A stretch of DNA of 64,000 nucleotides from an uncultured Paracoccaceae bacterium (GCA_947500135.1 CANMQX010000005.1:62001-126000); one strand, 5' to 3'; shown: positions 17,220 through 26,597, counted from the stretch's first letter. Made by a program: numbers and translations. The notes: generated from the letters alone by a model not told the origin.

Positions 17220-17249
17220 AAGACAAGACAAGGCAAGGCAAGGCAAGGA
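17220..17249. repeat. Pentanucleotide tandem repeat
   Basis: Six consecutive 5-bp units: AAGAC twice, AAGGC three times, AAGGA once. Short tandem repeats like this can change copy number by slippage. It lies outside any convincing gene. Confidence 0.7.
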
Positions 17250-17480
17250 ACGTCGCACGTCATTGTCTAAATCCAACGACCTCTCCAAAGCGCGTGAACG
17301 GGCCAAACCGAAACGTCAGCGACGTCATCATGAAGGACAACAGAGCGGGACAAAGCTGACATCTGACGAGTTGAAACAAAAGGCTGCATTGCCGAAAACT
17401 CGTCTGATAAGGCTCCCCTATCGCAAAAGCGATGATCCTATGCGAAGTTGCACCCAAACAGACCAGCTGCGAGCCACTCT

Positions 17481-17690
17481 ATGAAAAACAAACTATTGGC
17501 ATTGGGGGTAAGTGGTGCTGTGCTTGCTGCACTATGTTGCTTCACCTCTCTCCTGCCAATTGTACTTACGGCACTTGGGCTGTCTGGCCTGATTGGCGTT
17601 CTCTACAAAGATGCCATTTTGCTGCCGATTTTGGCTGGATTTCTCATATTTACCGGGTATGCGTTATGGCGGCAGAAGAAACAAAGGTAG
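17481..17690 (+). CDS. merF: MerF-like mercury transport membrane protein
   Basis: A 69-aa protein with two membrane helices. The Cys pair in LAALCCFTSLLPIVL lies in helix 1 (about residues 20-21) and the second helix ends in a basic tail, which matches MerF, an inner-membrane importer of Hg(II). MerF usually has a second Cys pair near the C-terminus, which is absent here (WRQKKQR end). The start at 17481 follows only a weak ribosome site. The 3' end overlaps the next gene by 25 bp, so the two are coupled. Confidence 0.75.
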   Translation: MKNKLLALGVSGAVLAALCCFTSLLPIVLTALGLSGLIGVLYKDAILLPILAGFLIFTGYALWRQKKQR

Positions 17691-17890
17691 TCTTGGAATC
17701 CACGCTGACCTGTCCTTCTTGTGGGCATGTCGAAACTGAAACTATGCCCACAAATGCCTGTCAGTGGTTCTATGAATGCAAGTCATGCCAGGTTGTCTTG
17801 AAGCCACTGGAAGGTGACTGTTGCGTGTATTGTTCATACGCAACAGTGCCTTGTCCACCGATCCAAGAAGGTAAGTCTTGTTGTGCATAG
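17666..17890 (+). CDS. GDCCVxC domain protein
   Basis: A 74-aa cytoplasmic protein with the signature GDCCVYCSYATVPCPPIQ near the C-terminus and an N-terminal CPSCG. It has ten or so Cys residues in a very short chain. Proteins with GDCCVxC are known, some as selenoproteins, and often lie beside merF-type genes. Metal or Hg(II) binding is a reasonable inference. It starts inside the merF-like gene. Confidence 0.8.
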   Translation: MAAEETKVVLESTLTCPSCGHVETETMPTNACQWFYECKSCQVVLKPLEGDCCVYCSYATVPCPPIQEGKSCCA

Positions 17891-17986
17891 AACCGATCAT
17901 TTCAAGGGACATCTGACAGCATCGCAGGAGGTTGTCGACTTTGAATGCGCCTTTCACCCTGATCAAAACAAGGCACGGAGCATCTG

Positions 17987-18376
17987 GTGAACGGCAGCGA
18001 CATTTCTGATACGGCGAAACAAACGATCACGCCCTATTTCACCGTTAAAGGTGCGAACCGTTTGATGAACTTTTTGGTCGCCGCTTTCGATGCAACCATA
18101 ATCAAAGAAAACAGATACGACGACGGTAGCGTCCAACACGCGCGCTTTCTGATAGGCAACTCTGTGATCATGTTGAACGAATGCACTGATGACTATCCTG
18201 CCAATATATCTCAAATGCACATCTACGTCGAAAATGCCGATAAAGCGTACCAATTGGCACTGTACCTCGGGGCGACATCGTTGATGGAGCCCAATGATCG
18301 CCCACACGGAGACCGAATGGCGGGCATCAAGGACCCATGTGGCAATGTTTGGTGGCTGACTTCACGTAAAGCCTAA
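17987..18376 (+). CDS. VOC family (glyoxalase/PhnB-like) protein
   Basis: A 129-aa protein of the vicinal-oxygen-chelate superfamily. It opens with ITPYFTVKGANRLMNFLVAAF and has the HARFLIGNSVIMLNE strand pair, VENADKAYQLALYLGA, and a C-terminal DRMAGIKDPCGNVWWLTS, typical of PhnB/YfcH-type members. The start is GTG at 17987 with GGAG six bases upstream. It follows the MerF/GDCCVxC pair by about 100 bp, so a joint transcript is possible. The substrate is unknown. Confidence 0.85.
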   Translation: MNGSDISDTAKQTITPYFTVKGANRLMNFLVAAFDATIIKENRYDDGSVQHARFLIGNSVIMLNECTDDYPANISQMHIYVENADKAYQLALYLGATSLMEPNDRPHGDRMAGIKDPCGNVWWLTSRKA

Positions 18377-18502
18377 CGAACATCTGCATCCATTTGCCGC
18401 TGGTAGGTAGGGGCTTTAGCCGGTCACTTGCAGCAGGCCACCAAGCTGGCTTTGACGTTGGCCGGGACCTTGATTGAAGCCGACACCATCAAGCAACTCC
18501 TA

Positions 18503-19444
18503 TCAGCTTACGCGCAATTCATCGGCCGGAACGCCGTGCTGGGCCAGAAAGTTCAGTACCGTCGAGCGCAATAGCAACCCAAAGGAGTTTCCGCCATCAC
18601 GGCCGCTGTGAATGGCGATCAGTCTACGACCACCGTTGGGTTCCTTTAGCCAGATGGGCGCACCACTTAGGCCGCTGCGGGCGTTGATCCGATAGCGCAG
18701 AAGCGGCGCGCGGGCGCCACCCGGGCGCAATGGGGGCCGCACAGCGTCGATCAGGTTGAACGCGCGGCGCATCTGGCGGTTTACTCCTGATATCATCGGA
18801 AAGCCGGCAACATTAACCTTTCGACGGGTAATGGTTGTGCCGTAAAGATTGCTGAACTTCTTCACCGAGTCGCCGGTGGCCGACCCGAACCAGCCAAATT
18901 TCTCCTTCTTGCCGGGGATACGTATCTTTCCCAAGCTCGTGAAATTCTTGCGGTTAACCCTGACCAATCCGTAATCAAACAACCGGGCCTTGGCTTGGCT
19001 TGGGTCAAACAACCCTGATGGTGTGAATGTCTGCGGCGTCGATGACCGCCAGACACCAAAGGGGCCGCTAGATGGGACGTCGCGCGCAGGGACCTGCGCC
19101 GGAACAATATGGATCTCGGACGGTTTATAGGTTTTACCGCCTTTCACCGCCCGCAGGTTATGACCGGCCGTCAGTATATAGCGAGCGGAAATCAAAACGC
19201 CGGTCCCGGCCACCCACGCGTCGCCAATCGGCGTTCCGATCACCGGAAAATTCAAGTCGCTGCGACGGTATTTCACCAAGACCTTGCAGACCCACCGCCA
19301 TGGCGCAATGCGCGTATTAGTGACGGGTACAAGGTTGGGGCCGGCAGCGGGACCCGGCGGCGGCGCCTGATAATCGGATGACCATTGGTCAAGGTCATCG
19401 AATTCATCGAACGCGTCCAACGTATCGTAGTCGTATTCAGACAT
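18503..19444 (-). CDS. Trypsin-like serine protease without signal peptide
   Basis: A 313-aa chymotrypsin-fold peptidase. The triad is visible: His in ILTAGHN (about residue 94), Asp in FDYGLVRV (about residue 157), and Ser in the GLSGAPIW nucleophile loop. The His motif is TAGHN rather than the common TAAHC. The N-terminal 45 residues are acidic and Pro-rich with no hydrophobic leader, so secretion by Sec or Tat is not evident. The start has GAGG six bases upstream. Confidence 0.8.
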   Translation of the reverse strand: MSEYDYDTLDAFDEFDDLDQWSSDYQAPPPGPAAGPNLVPVTNTRIAPWRWVCKVLVKYRRSDLNFPVIGTPIGDAWVAGTGVLISARYILTAGHNLRAVKGGKTYKPSEIHIVPAQVPARDVPSSGPFGVWRSSTPQTFTPSGLFDPSQAKARLFDYGLVRVNRKNFTSLGKIRIPGKKEKFGWFGSATGDSVKKFSNLYGTTITRRKVNVAGFPMISGVNRQMRRAFNLIDAVRPPLRPGGARAPLLRYRINARSGLSGAPIWLKEPNGGRRLIAIHSGRDGGNSFGLLLRSTVLNFLAQHGVPADELRVS

Positions 19445-19671
19445 GGGGCACCTCGGCCGTTTCTTGCGGCATTGGTACGATACTAACCTGCCACTGCCGG
19501 TCGCAGCTATCGCTGCAACAAGCTAGCTGTCTCTAAATTTATTGGCTGGCAGCATAGCTTAGGTGCTTTGGTTTGTTTGTCGGCGGTAAGGTCGACTCAC
19601 CAGGACAAAGCGAACTTGGGTTTCGACAATTTTAGTGACTGCTTAGAGTGACAGCCAATCCCCAAAAAAGT

Positions 19672-20094
19672 TCAATTCATGGCGGCATGTTCGGTAAGTT
19701 GCCCAATTCGAAAAAGCGTCAGATCGACCCTGCAGGCAATGGTCACATTTATTGATCCGCTCCCGCCGAGGGCTTCCCGCTCTGGAAACTGGCACTGGAT
19801 TTTGCGGTATTGTTCAAAAGCTATTTGCGCCTCTTGAAGGAGAGCGGTCGTAGAGCGATCATCGTCTAACGAATATTCAAGATCAAACGCCCTCAACGCA
19901 GTCTGAGCAATGCGATAAGCCTGTACCATTTCGCGTTCTACTTCATCACCAACTGCAAAGTAGCATTCATGGATTTCGTTAGGATCGCCACCTGGAGTGT
20001 TACAATTTGAGAAGCGGTCTTGTCCTAAAGTACTTCCGTCGGACATCGCGGTTGTAGGAACCAATATCATCAGCAGAATGATAGCGTTCCACAT
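19672..20094 (-). CDS. LprI-like (DUF1311) secreted protein
   Basis: A 140-aa protein with an N-terminal signal peptide (MWNAIILLMILVPTTAMSDG). The C-terminal domain reads LLQEAQIAFEQYRKIQCQF..GGSG..ACRVDLTLFRIGQL. That is the DUF1311 pattern of lysozyme-inhibitor LprI-type proteins, with paired Cys residues. I chose the ATG at 20094 with AAGGA nine bases upstream. A longer frame to 20133 would put charged residues before the signal. It probably acts in the periplasm; target unknown. Confidence 0.75.
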   Translation of the reverse strand: MWNAIILLMILVPTTAMSDGSTLGQDRFSNCNTPGGDPNEIHECYFAVGDEVEREMVQAYRIAQTALRAFDLEYSLDDDRSTTALLQEAQIAFEQYRKIQCQFPEREALGGSGSINVTIACRVDLTLFRIGQLTEHAAMN

Positions 20095-20448
20095 TTCCAA
20101 GCATCCTTTTTTGTACTGTTCAGGTCTTCGCACAACCGGAGGCTATGCTCAACCGACCATGAAGAAGTCTTGAAGCAGACGCCCAGGCCTTTTGCAGCGT
20201 CGGTCGATACGGGGCCCGAAGTCAGCATTCGCCGTATCCGCACCAAGGCCCACTTTATCGTTTTTGGCAAATTTGGGTCGGTCCGTGGCGCAAAGGCTAA
20301 AATCCTCTGACTTTCAACTCACCGCACCAAACCGCCGCCTTGTGTCGCAACGCACAGACTGATCAGCCAAACCACGTCACACTGCCCCACGGCCCGGCCT
20401 TTTTTCGGGTCATTGATTTTGCGCAATTTCATTTTGGGGGAACACGAC
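20095..20448. other. Gene-free stretch between LprI-like and phosphoesterase genes
   Basis: Short open frames on both strands lack ribosome sites and recognisable products. I see no tRNA, no strong hairpin and no repeat here. It probably carries the divergent promoters. Confidence 0.4.
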
Positions 20449-21936
20449 ATGGCAGAGCCATCGCTACATGACATCAAGGTCCTGGAAAAACTGGACCACG
20501 CACTGAGCACCGACTGGAACGCAGACGCCGCCGCATGGGACACATTGGGTGGATCGCTGGCAGAACTGCGCGCGGCCATGGTAGAAGGCGACGCCATGCT
20601 CAAGGCGATGATCCCCTATTTCAAGGCGCCACATCCCCGCCCCGACACGGATATCGACGGTAATATCGAACTGGGGATCGTGCCATTCTGGGCCAAACAC
20701 CCTGACAAGATCCCCTATCATAAGGATATCCCGCACCTGATCACCGGCTTCCTGAAACTGCTGCAACGGCACCATGTGATCCCGGAACCGACAATCACAG
20801 AAGCGGAATACAGCCACCTGCACACCGCCGCCATAAAAGGCACCGCCATCGGGCCGGACGGAACATCCTGGGGGATAAACCCGTTTGAACAGCTGGACTA
20901 TCACTGGCTTGAGGCGCCGATCAACGCCCTGCTGGTCAAATTTTACTACGGCAAATACAAGTTCCCCAACACGCCCGCCCACCAGCATTTCGGCACCGAA
21001 AAGACCAGCTTTGCGGTCACAGGCGATTGGGGGACCGGCGCAAAAGACGCCATATCCGTACGCAAGGCAGCCATGCATCTAAAACCCGATTACCTGATGC
21101 ATCTGGGCGATGTCTATTACACCGGTACACCGAAACATGACGAACAGCGGCTCTTTGCCGGGCCGGGGATGGAACTGGCGCATCTGGTGAATTTCTGGCC
21201 GCAAGGCGATATGAAACCGGGGCGATCCTTCACCATGAATTCCAACCACGAAATGTACCCGGGCGGCTGGGGGCTTTTCGAAGACGCGCTCAGCCAGCCG
21301 CTCTTTGCGCATCAAAACGGGTGTAGCTACGGGCTGCTGGAAAGCCATGATTGGCAAATTTTCTATCTCGACAGCGCCTATGACAGCCCGGATTTCCTCT
21401 ACATGTTCGGGGCTTTGACCGATGACCAGATCACCTTCGTGCAAAAGAATGCAAAATCCAACAAACGCAAAATCTTGATGACGCATCACACACCGTTCGA
21501 CCTGACCGGGCAGATCGAACAGGTCAAAGACGGCAAATCGCTGCTGCGCGATGTGGGCCGGGCCTTTGGCTGCCTGCCGGATTACTGGTATTTCGGGCAT
21601 ATCCATGACGGGATCGTCTATGCGCCCAAAACCGTGCCCAAATCCAAAGACGGACCCGAGATCCCAGGAACCTGCAACATGCGCTGTGCGGGGCATGCCT
21701 CCATGCCTTACGGCGCGCCATGGGGGTTAGCCAAACCGGGGACTTACCCACCATTCAAGCCATCCGACTATATCAACGGGATCGAATATTTTGCAGGCAC
21801 GCCCAAGGGCAACGATCCGGCAGGCCTCGTCAAAAACGGGTTCATGTCATTCACCCTGACGGGCGGTCAGATAACCGAATCGTTCTTCGACGAAGACGGG
21901 CACCAAAGTTGGTCCAGCGAATTGGAACTGACCTAG
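20449..21936 (+). CDS. Metallophosphoesterase
   Basis: A 495-aa calcineurin-type phosphoesterase. The metal-binding motifs occur in order: GDWGTG (about residue 192), HLGDVYYTG (about 218), NSNHE in place of GNHE (about 265), MTHHTPF (about 346) and FGHIHDG (about 383). The first 180 residues are an uncharacterised helical region. No signal peptide. The start at 20449 has GGGGGA upstream. The substrate is unknown. A dispersed palindrome follows the stop. Confidence 0.85.
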   Translation: MAEPSLHDIKVLEKLDHALSTDWNADAAAWDTLGGSLAELRAAMVEGDAMLKAMIPYFKAPHPRPDTDIDGNIELGIVPFWAKHPDKIPYHKDIPHLITGFLKLLQRHHVIPEPTITEAEYSHLHTAAIKGTAIGPDGTSWGINPFEQLDYHWLEAPINALLVKFYYGKYKFPNTPAHQHFGTEKTSFAVTGDWGTGAKDAISVRKAAMHLKPDYLMHLGDVYYTGTPKHDEQRLFAGPGMELAHLVNFWPQGDMKPGRSFTMNSNHEMYPGGWGLFEDALSQPLFAHQNGCSYGLLESHDWQIFYLDSAYDSPDFLYMFGALTDDQITFVQKNAKSNKRKILMTHHTPFDLTGQIEQVKDGKSLLRDVGRAFGCLPDYWYFGHIHDGIVYAPKTVPKSKDGPEIPGTCNMRCAGHASMPYGAPWGLAKPGTYPPFKPSDYINGIEYFAGTPKGNDPAGLVKNGFMSFTLTGGQITESFFDEDGHQSWSSELELT

Positions 21937-21946
21937 GCGCAAGACC

Positions 21947-21967
21947 GTCCCGGGCCTGACCCGGGAC
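21947..21967. repeat. Dispersed palindrome GTCCCGGG-N5-CCCGGGAC, copy 1
   Basis: 8-bp perfect arms with CCTGA between. Including flanks, 24 bases are shared with the copy at 53781-53801 except for one loop base. It lies between convergent genes, where it may also act as a bidirectional transcript end. Confidence 0.75.
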
Positions 21968-21973
21968 CTCTGC

Positions 21974-22480
21974 TCAGGGGATCAAAATGCCATTGCGCTC
22001 AAACGTGGCGACATCCGTCGTGCCATCGTCATAGTCAATCTCAACCGTCACGCTTTGCACGCTGTCTGGCGCAAATGTCAGATAAATCGGAAAGCCAACA
22101 GGATCAGTGATGCCGCCGGGCTGGGCTGTATCCACATGGCAGGGCTCCATCGCCAGCACCTGATTAACTGGGGCACCATTGATGCCATAGCGGATTTCCC
22201 AAAAACCACAGCGCCAGGTCAGCAGATTTGTAAAATACAGCAGGTCCTGTCCCTCGTACAACCTGACCGCCACCCAGCTTGCCTTGGTCGCATCCAGGAT
22301 GGGGCGGACTTCGGTCGCGTTCAAAAACCTGCCCGTCGGATCCTGCGGTTCCGGCGTGCGGGTCTCAGTCGCTTGTTCAACCGCTGATGCGTCCGGCACA
22401 GGTACTGCTGCCGCATCCGTCCCCGAGGAATACGGAACGCCAACGACATAAATGAAAAAGATGATGATCAGTTCCAGCAT
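21974..22480 (-). CDS. Conserved hypothetical protein with N-terminal membrane anchor
   Basis: A 168-aa protein. The first 16 residues (LELIIIFFIYVVGV) are a membrane anchor or uncleaved signal, followed by a Pro/Glu/Thr-rich linker to about residue 52. The folded domain then contains LDATKASWVAVRLYEGQDLLYF..LLTWRCGFWEIRYGIN with two Cys. It is probably periplasmic. I do not recognise a named family. The start has AGGAAAG about nine bases upstream. Confidence 0.7.
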   Translation of the reverse strand: MLELIIIFFIYVVGVPYSSGTDAAAVPVPDASAVEQATETRTPEPQDPTGRFLNATEVRPILDATKASWVAVRLYEGQDLLYFTNLLTWRCGFWEIRYGINGAPVNQVLAMEPCHVDTAQPGGITDPVGFPIYLTFAPDSVQSVTVEIDYDDGTTDVATFERNGILIP

Positions 22481-22603
22481 GATGCGACTTTCCTATCTGC
22501 TATCGCCAAGGGGCGTCCAAACATGCCCTGCCCGTCTCAAACATTAACAGCGTCTTCATACATGCACCGTGCGCTGCCTTAAACCCGCAAAACCGGGCAC
22601 AGG

Positions 22604-22645
22604 GGTCCGACGTTTTGCCGACGTCCGGCCGACGCTTTGCCGACC
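22604..22645. repeat. 11-bp-period GC-rich repeat, copy 1
   Basis: 42 bp made of three 11-bp units that all start CCGAC (CCGACGTTTTG, CCGACGTCCGG, CCGACGCTTTG) plus a partial fourth. It is identical at 39 of 42 positions to 50813-50854. It lies in the 260-bp gap between a hypothetical gene start and the acs stop. Confidence 0.75.
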
Positions 22646-22740
22646 GGTGTTTTTGACCAAAACCCCTGTGTTAACGAATGATTCGCAAGAAAGACCGCGC
22701 AAGGCTGTTGCGCGGCCGATTGCATAGCACCGAACGTTGC

Positions 22741-24699
22741 CTAGCCCCTGTTCATCCGGTTCTCGATCAGGTCATCCACCACCGATGGATCAGCAAGGGT
22801 CGAGGTATCGCCAAGCGACCCATAATCATCCTCGGCGATCTTGCGCAGAATACGGCGCATGATCTTACCAGACCGGGTCTTGGGCAGGCCCGGCGCCCAT
22901 TGGATCAGATCCGGCTTGGCAATCGGACCAATCTCGGCACGGACCCATTTTTCAAGCTCTTTGCGCAGCTCTTCGGATGGCTCCTGACCAGTCATCAAAG
23001 TGACATAGGCATAGATGCCCTGCCCCTTGATATCATGGGGAAAACCGACAACAGCGGCCTCCGCGACCTTGCTATGGGCAACCAGCGCGCTTTCGACTTC
23101 CGCCGTGCCCATCCGGTGACCGGAGACGTTGATTACGTCATCGACGCGACCCGTAATCCAGTAATAACCGTCTTCGTCGCGCTTACAGCCGTCACCGGTG
23201 AAGTAGTAGTTCTTGTAATCGGCGAAATAGGTCTTCTCAAACCGTTCATGATCGCCCCAAACGGTGCGCATCTGGGCAGGCCAGCTATCCTTGATGCACA
23301 GCACACCCTCTGCGGCCGCGTCGTTAATCTCTTCGCCAGATGTGGGCTCTAGAATGACGGGCTGAATGCCAAAGAACGGCAAGGTTGCCGATCCGGGCTT
23401 TGTTGCGGTCGCACCCGGCAGCGGGGTCAGCAGGTGACCACCGGTTTCGGTTTGCCACCACGTATCCACAATCGGCACGTTCCCCTTGCCGACAATATTA
23501 TGATACCAGTTCCAGGCTTCGGGGTTGATCGGCTCACCCACCGTGCCCAGCACCTTCAAATCAGACAGGTCATATTTTTCAACGAAATCATTGCCTTGCC
23601 CCATCAATGCGCGAATGGCCGTGGGCGCGGTATAGAATTGGTTCACCTTGTGCTTTTGACACACCTGCCAGAACCGGCCTGCATCAGGGTAGGTCGGCAC
23701 GCCTTCGAACATGACGGTCGTGGCCCCATTCGCCAGCGGTCCGTAAACAATGTATGAATGGCCCGTGACCCAGCCCACATCGGCCGTACACCAAAAGATG
23801 TCACCATCGTGGTAGTCAAACGTATATTGATGGGTCATCGAGGCATAGACGATGTAACCGCCCGTCGTATGCACCACGCCCTTGGGCATGCCGGTTGAAC
23901 CCGACGTGTACAGAATGAACAGCGGATCCTCGGCGCTCATCTCCTCTGGCGGGCAATCGGGGCTGACTTTGTCTTCCATCTCATGCAGCCAATAATCGCC
24001 CTCAGGACGCCAGGCGATCTGCTGACCAGTGCGGCGCACGCACAGGCATTTGACATCATGCATCACGTTGATCAGCGCCTGATTGACGCTGTCTTTCAGG
24101 TTCGTCACCCGGCCACCGCGCGGCGCGCCATCAGCCGTGATCACCACCCTGGCCTGACTGCCGCTAACGCGAGCTGCCAAAGCATCAGCAGAAAATCCTG
24201 CAAAAACAATGGAATGAATGGCACCTATCCGGGCACAAGCCAACATGGCATATGCGGCTTCGGGGATCATCGGCATATACAGGACAACGCGGTCGCCCTT
24301 TTTGACGCCCAACTCCTTCAGGCCGTTGGCCATCAGGCAGGTTTTTTCATGCAGCATCGCATAGGTGATGTGCAACGCATCATCATCGGCACTGTCAGGT
24401 TCCCAGATAATCGCGGTCTGGTCGGCACGGGTCGCCAGATGCCGGTCAACGCAGTTGGCACTGACATTCAGCGTGCCATCCTCGAACCACTTGATGTCGA
24501 TATTGCCCGGGGCAAAGCTGGTATTCTTAACCTTCGTAAACGGCTTGATCCAGTCAACGCGCTTGCCATGTTCGGCCCAGAACGCCGCGGGGTCGGCAAT
24601 CGACGCCTGATACATCGCGTCATATGTTGCCTTGTCGGCATGTGCCTTCGCGGCCATGTCAGCCGATGGCGGATAGGTTCCGGCTGGTTGATCTGTCAT
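22741..24699 (-). CDS. acs: Acetate--CoA ligase
   Basis: Acetyl-CoA synthetase: acetate, ATP and CoA give acetyl-CoA through acetyl-AMP. At 652 aa it has exactly the usual length. Seen: the AMP-binding motif [11 protein letters not shown] (about residue 265), [15 protein letters not shown], and the C-terminal [11 protein letters not shown], whose Lys (about 610) is the acetylation-controlled catalytic residue in this family. The start at 24699 has GGGGGA upstream; a longer frame lacks a site. Divergent from the YdcF gene. Confidence 0.97.
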   Translation of the reverse strand: MTDQPAGTYPPSADMAAKAHADKATYDAMYQASIADPAAFWAEHGKRVDWIKPFTKVKNTSFAPGNIDIKWFEDGTLNVSANCVDRHLATRADQTAIIWEPDSADDDALHITYAMLHEKTCLMANGLKELGVKKGDRVVLYMPMIPEAAYAMLACARIGAIHSIVFAGFSADALAARVSGSQARVVITADGAPRGGRVTNLKDSVNQALINVMHDVKCLCVRRTGQQIAWRPEGDYWLHEMEDKVSPDCPPEEMSAEDPLFILYTSGSTGMPKGVVHTTGGYIVYASMTHQYTFDYHDGDIFWCTADVGWVTGHSYIVYGPLANGATTVMFEGVPTYPDAGRFWQVCQKHKVNQFYTAPTAIRALMGQGNDFVEKYDLSDLKVLGTVGEPINPEAWNWYHNIVGKGNVPIVDTWWQTETGGHLLTPLPGATATKPGSATLPFFGIQPVILEPTSGEEINDAAAEGVLCIKDSWPAQMRTVWGDHERFEKTYFADYKNYYFTGDGCKRDEDGYYWITGRVDDVINVSGHRMGTAEVESALVAHSKVAEAAVVGFPHDIKGQGIYAYVTLMTGQEPSEELRKELEKWVRAEIGPIAKPDLIQWAPGLPKTRSGKIMRRILRKIAEDDYGSLGDTSTLADPSVVDDLIENRMNRG

Positions 24700-24886
24700 G
24701 GCGTCTCCCCCTCTTTCTTCTGTCTTATCCGGCGCGGCCCAAACCGCGACGGCCTCCAATGCGCATCATCAGCAGATTGCGATGGAATCCAAGTGTGCCA
24801 TTGGTCTGACACCGGGATTTGTAAAACATCACACCTTCATCATGCCGGTTTGTTAAGGGTTTTACAAAGCGGTTTTCAACCCTGCA

Positions 24887-25372
24887 ATGGACGTCGTAAA
24901 TCATACCATGGACGCAATTTTGATCCTCGGGGCCGCCGTTTGGCCCAACGGGCCTTCACCCACGCTGAAACGGCGCACAACCCATGCTGCGCGGCTATGG
25001 CATGCAGGGCGCGCGCCTTTGATCATCCCCTGCGGCGGCCTGGGCGCGCACCCCCCAACCGAAGCGGCGGCGATGCAGGCCATTCTGGAAGCCGAAGACG
25101 TGCCCGCAGATGCGATCATCTGCGAGGATCAATCAACCACAACGCTGGAAAACATCCGCAACGCCAAACGTCTGCTGCCGGGTCACCGGGTGATCATCGT
25201 CACCGACCGGTATCACGGCCCCCGCGCGCTGATGGTCGCCCGCCACTTGCGGCTGACCGCCGAAATAGACGCGCCGCAGATGCCGCATATCCCGCTCCGG
25301 CAGCATCTGCGCGAAATATTGGCGCGCCCCGCCTATGCGCTGAAACTCCGGAAGCTCCCGCGCGGGGATTAA
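24887..25372 (+). CDS. YdcF family (DUF218) protein
   Basis: A 161-aa protein. AILILGAAVWPNGPSPTLKRRTTHAARLW is the typical opening, and EDQSTTTLENIRNAKRLL and VIIVTDRYHGPRA are the other conserved blocks of the DUF218/YdcF fold. The E-x-x-S-x-x-T-x-x-N pattern is the presumed ligand site. Unlike many members it has no N-terminal membrane helices. The start is uncertain between ATG 24887 and ATG 24908, neither with a good ribosome site. Confidence 0.8.
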   Translation: MDVVNHTMDAILILGAAVWPNGPSPTLKRRTTHAARLWHAGRAPLIIPCGGLGAHPPTEAAAMQAILEAEDVPADAIICEDQSTTTLENIRNAKRLLPGHRVIIVTDRYHGPRALMVARHLRLTAEIDAPQMPHIPLRQHLREILARPAYALKLRKLPRGD

Positions 25373-25435
25373 GGTTTCTTAACCCGCCATTAACCACAAT
25401 ACGGCCAAGTTGACCGGGGTTCAATTGGTGCGGTG

Positions 25436-26101
25436 ATGCGGGTTTTTCTTTTAGCTTTGACGATGATCGCGATGGCGGGCATGGCCCATGGCGGGGCCTG
25501 GGCGCGCGAAAAAGGGCAGCTTTTCTTTGCCTACGCAACCAATCTGTGGATTTCTGACGGGGCCGATACCGGGTTGTATTACGATCCCACAATCTATGCA
25601 GAATTTGGACTGACCGATCGGGTCACTGTCGGGATCGACTATTTCAGCACCGCGCGCGACACGATCCACACAGGTCTGATCTTTGCGCAATTTCCGCTTG
25701 GCGACACCACCGGACCCGACCGGTTCGCCGCCAGCTTCGCCCTGGGCGCACAGACGGATTTCGCCCTTGAGTTGGATTATCTACAACGCGGCGGGTTGTC
25801 GTGGGGGCGCGGGCTGGACAGTGGCTGGCTGGCGCTGGATGTCAGCGCGACTTACAGCCGCAATGACCGGCTCTACCGTCCCAAGGCAGATTTCACATGG
25901 GGGCATAATCTAAGCGACAGCTGGACCACCATGTTTCAACTGCGATCCGGCAAAACCATGGATGATGACCGGTTCATCAAACTCAGCCCTGCCATTGTCT
26001 ACGGCTTCAACGAAAATCTACGGATCAGCATTGCAGCCACCAAACCCCTGAAAGGAAACGCCGAAAGCAGCATTCGCCTTGGCATCTGGCAGACATTCTA
26101 A
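25436..26101 (+). CDS. Probable outer-membrane beta-barrel protein
   Basis: About 221 aa. A signal peptide (RVFLLALTMIAMAGMAHGGAWA) is followed by alternating amphipathic strands rich in Tyr, Trp, Phe and Gly, and the chain ends WQTF with a terminal Phe, as in many outer-membrane proteins. I do not recognise a named family. A GTG just upstream (25433) is an alternative start. The 3' end overlaps the convergent DUF3995 gene by 4 bp. Confidence 0.65.
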   Translation: MRVFLLALTMIAMAGMAHGGAWAREKGQLFFAYATNLWISDGADTGLYYDPTIYAEFGLTDRVTVGIDYFSTARDTIHTGLIFAQFPLGDTTGPDRFAASFALGAQTDFALELDYLQRGGLSWGRGLDSGWLALDVSATYSRNDRLYRPKADFTWGHNLSDSWTTMFQLRSGKTMDDDRFIKLSPAIVYGFNENLRISIAATKPLKGNAESSIRLGIWQTF

Positions 26102-26502
26102 ACGCTCAGGTTGAGATGCACGAAGCCCACACCAATCGCCAGACAAAGCGGGCCGTAGTAGCGCGCGTCATTCCGGGCAAAAGGTTGTTCTGGCGTCATC
26201 CGCCGCCAAAATGGCACATAAGCCAGCCCACCCCTGCCGATGAATACGACAGCGGCAGCCCACATAATCAAACTGCGGAAAATGCCAGCTGGCAACCACG
26301 GGCTAGCCGCCAGCAATGAAAGCGCCAGCACCACCAGAAAACATGGGATTGGACCGGGCATGCGCGTGACACCACGGGCACCAACCGCGGCACGCGCAAG
26401 CGCCTCTTCATCACGGATCGGCCACCATATCCCGGCCCCCCACAAGGCGTGAAGCGTCGCAATCGCGACAAGCACCGCCGACAGGATACCGGCGATGATC
26501 AT
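26098..26502 (-). CDS. DUF3995 small membrane protein
   Basis: A 134-aa protein with four predicted membrane helices. LHALWGAGIWWP near the N-terminus and the end block FARNDARYYGPLCLAIGVGF fit the DUF3995 family. Function unknown. Confidence 0.8.
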   Translation of the reverse strand: MIIAGILSAVLVAIATLHALWGAGIWWPIRDEEALARAAVGARGVTRMPGPIPCFLVVLALSLLAASPWLPAGIFRSLIMWAAAVVFIGRGGLAYVPFWRRMTPEQPFARNDARYYGPLCLAIGVGFVHLNLSV

Positions 26503-26597
26503 GGGCGGCGATGCAATTTGGATTCGTTTTGCATGGGGTGCAGTATCAACCGCAAATCGCGCGCTGCCAACAACTACGACAGCGATCCAGCCTGGAA

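Larger units (their letters stand above)
17167..17480. other. Gene-free stretch before merF
   Basis: Holds the 17173-17195 hairpin, a six-copy 5-bp tandem repeat (17220-17249) and a small ATCGC-N4-GCGAT hairpin (17420-17433). A 101-codon plus-strand frame exists here but is mostly Arg/Lys/Gln with no ribosome site, so I do not call it. No MerR-type operator is evident. Confidence 0.5.

Noticed and set aside
17179..17484. 101-codon Arg/Lys-rich frame before merF
   Set aside because: Contains the pentanucleotide repeat and has no ribosome site or family match.
18407..18574. 55-codon open stretch on the plus strand after the VOC gene, reading GHLQQATKLALTLAG
   Set aside because: No start codon or ribosome site and it runs into the protease gene; it may be a remnant, but I cannot identify the parent.
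20095..20448. Possible tRNA or short gene
   Set aside because: No cloverleaf, no T-loop motif and no supported start codon found.
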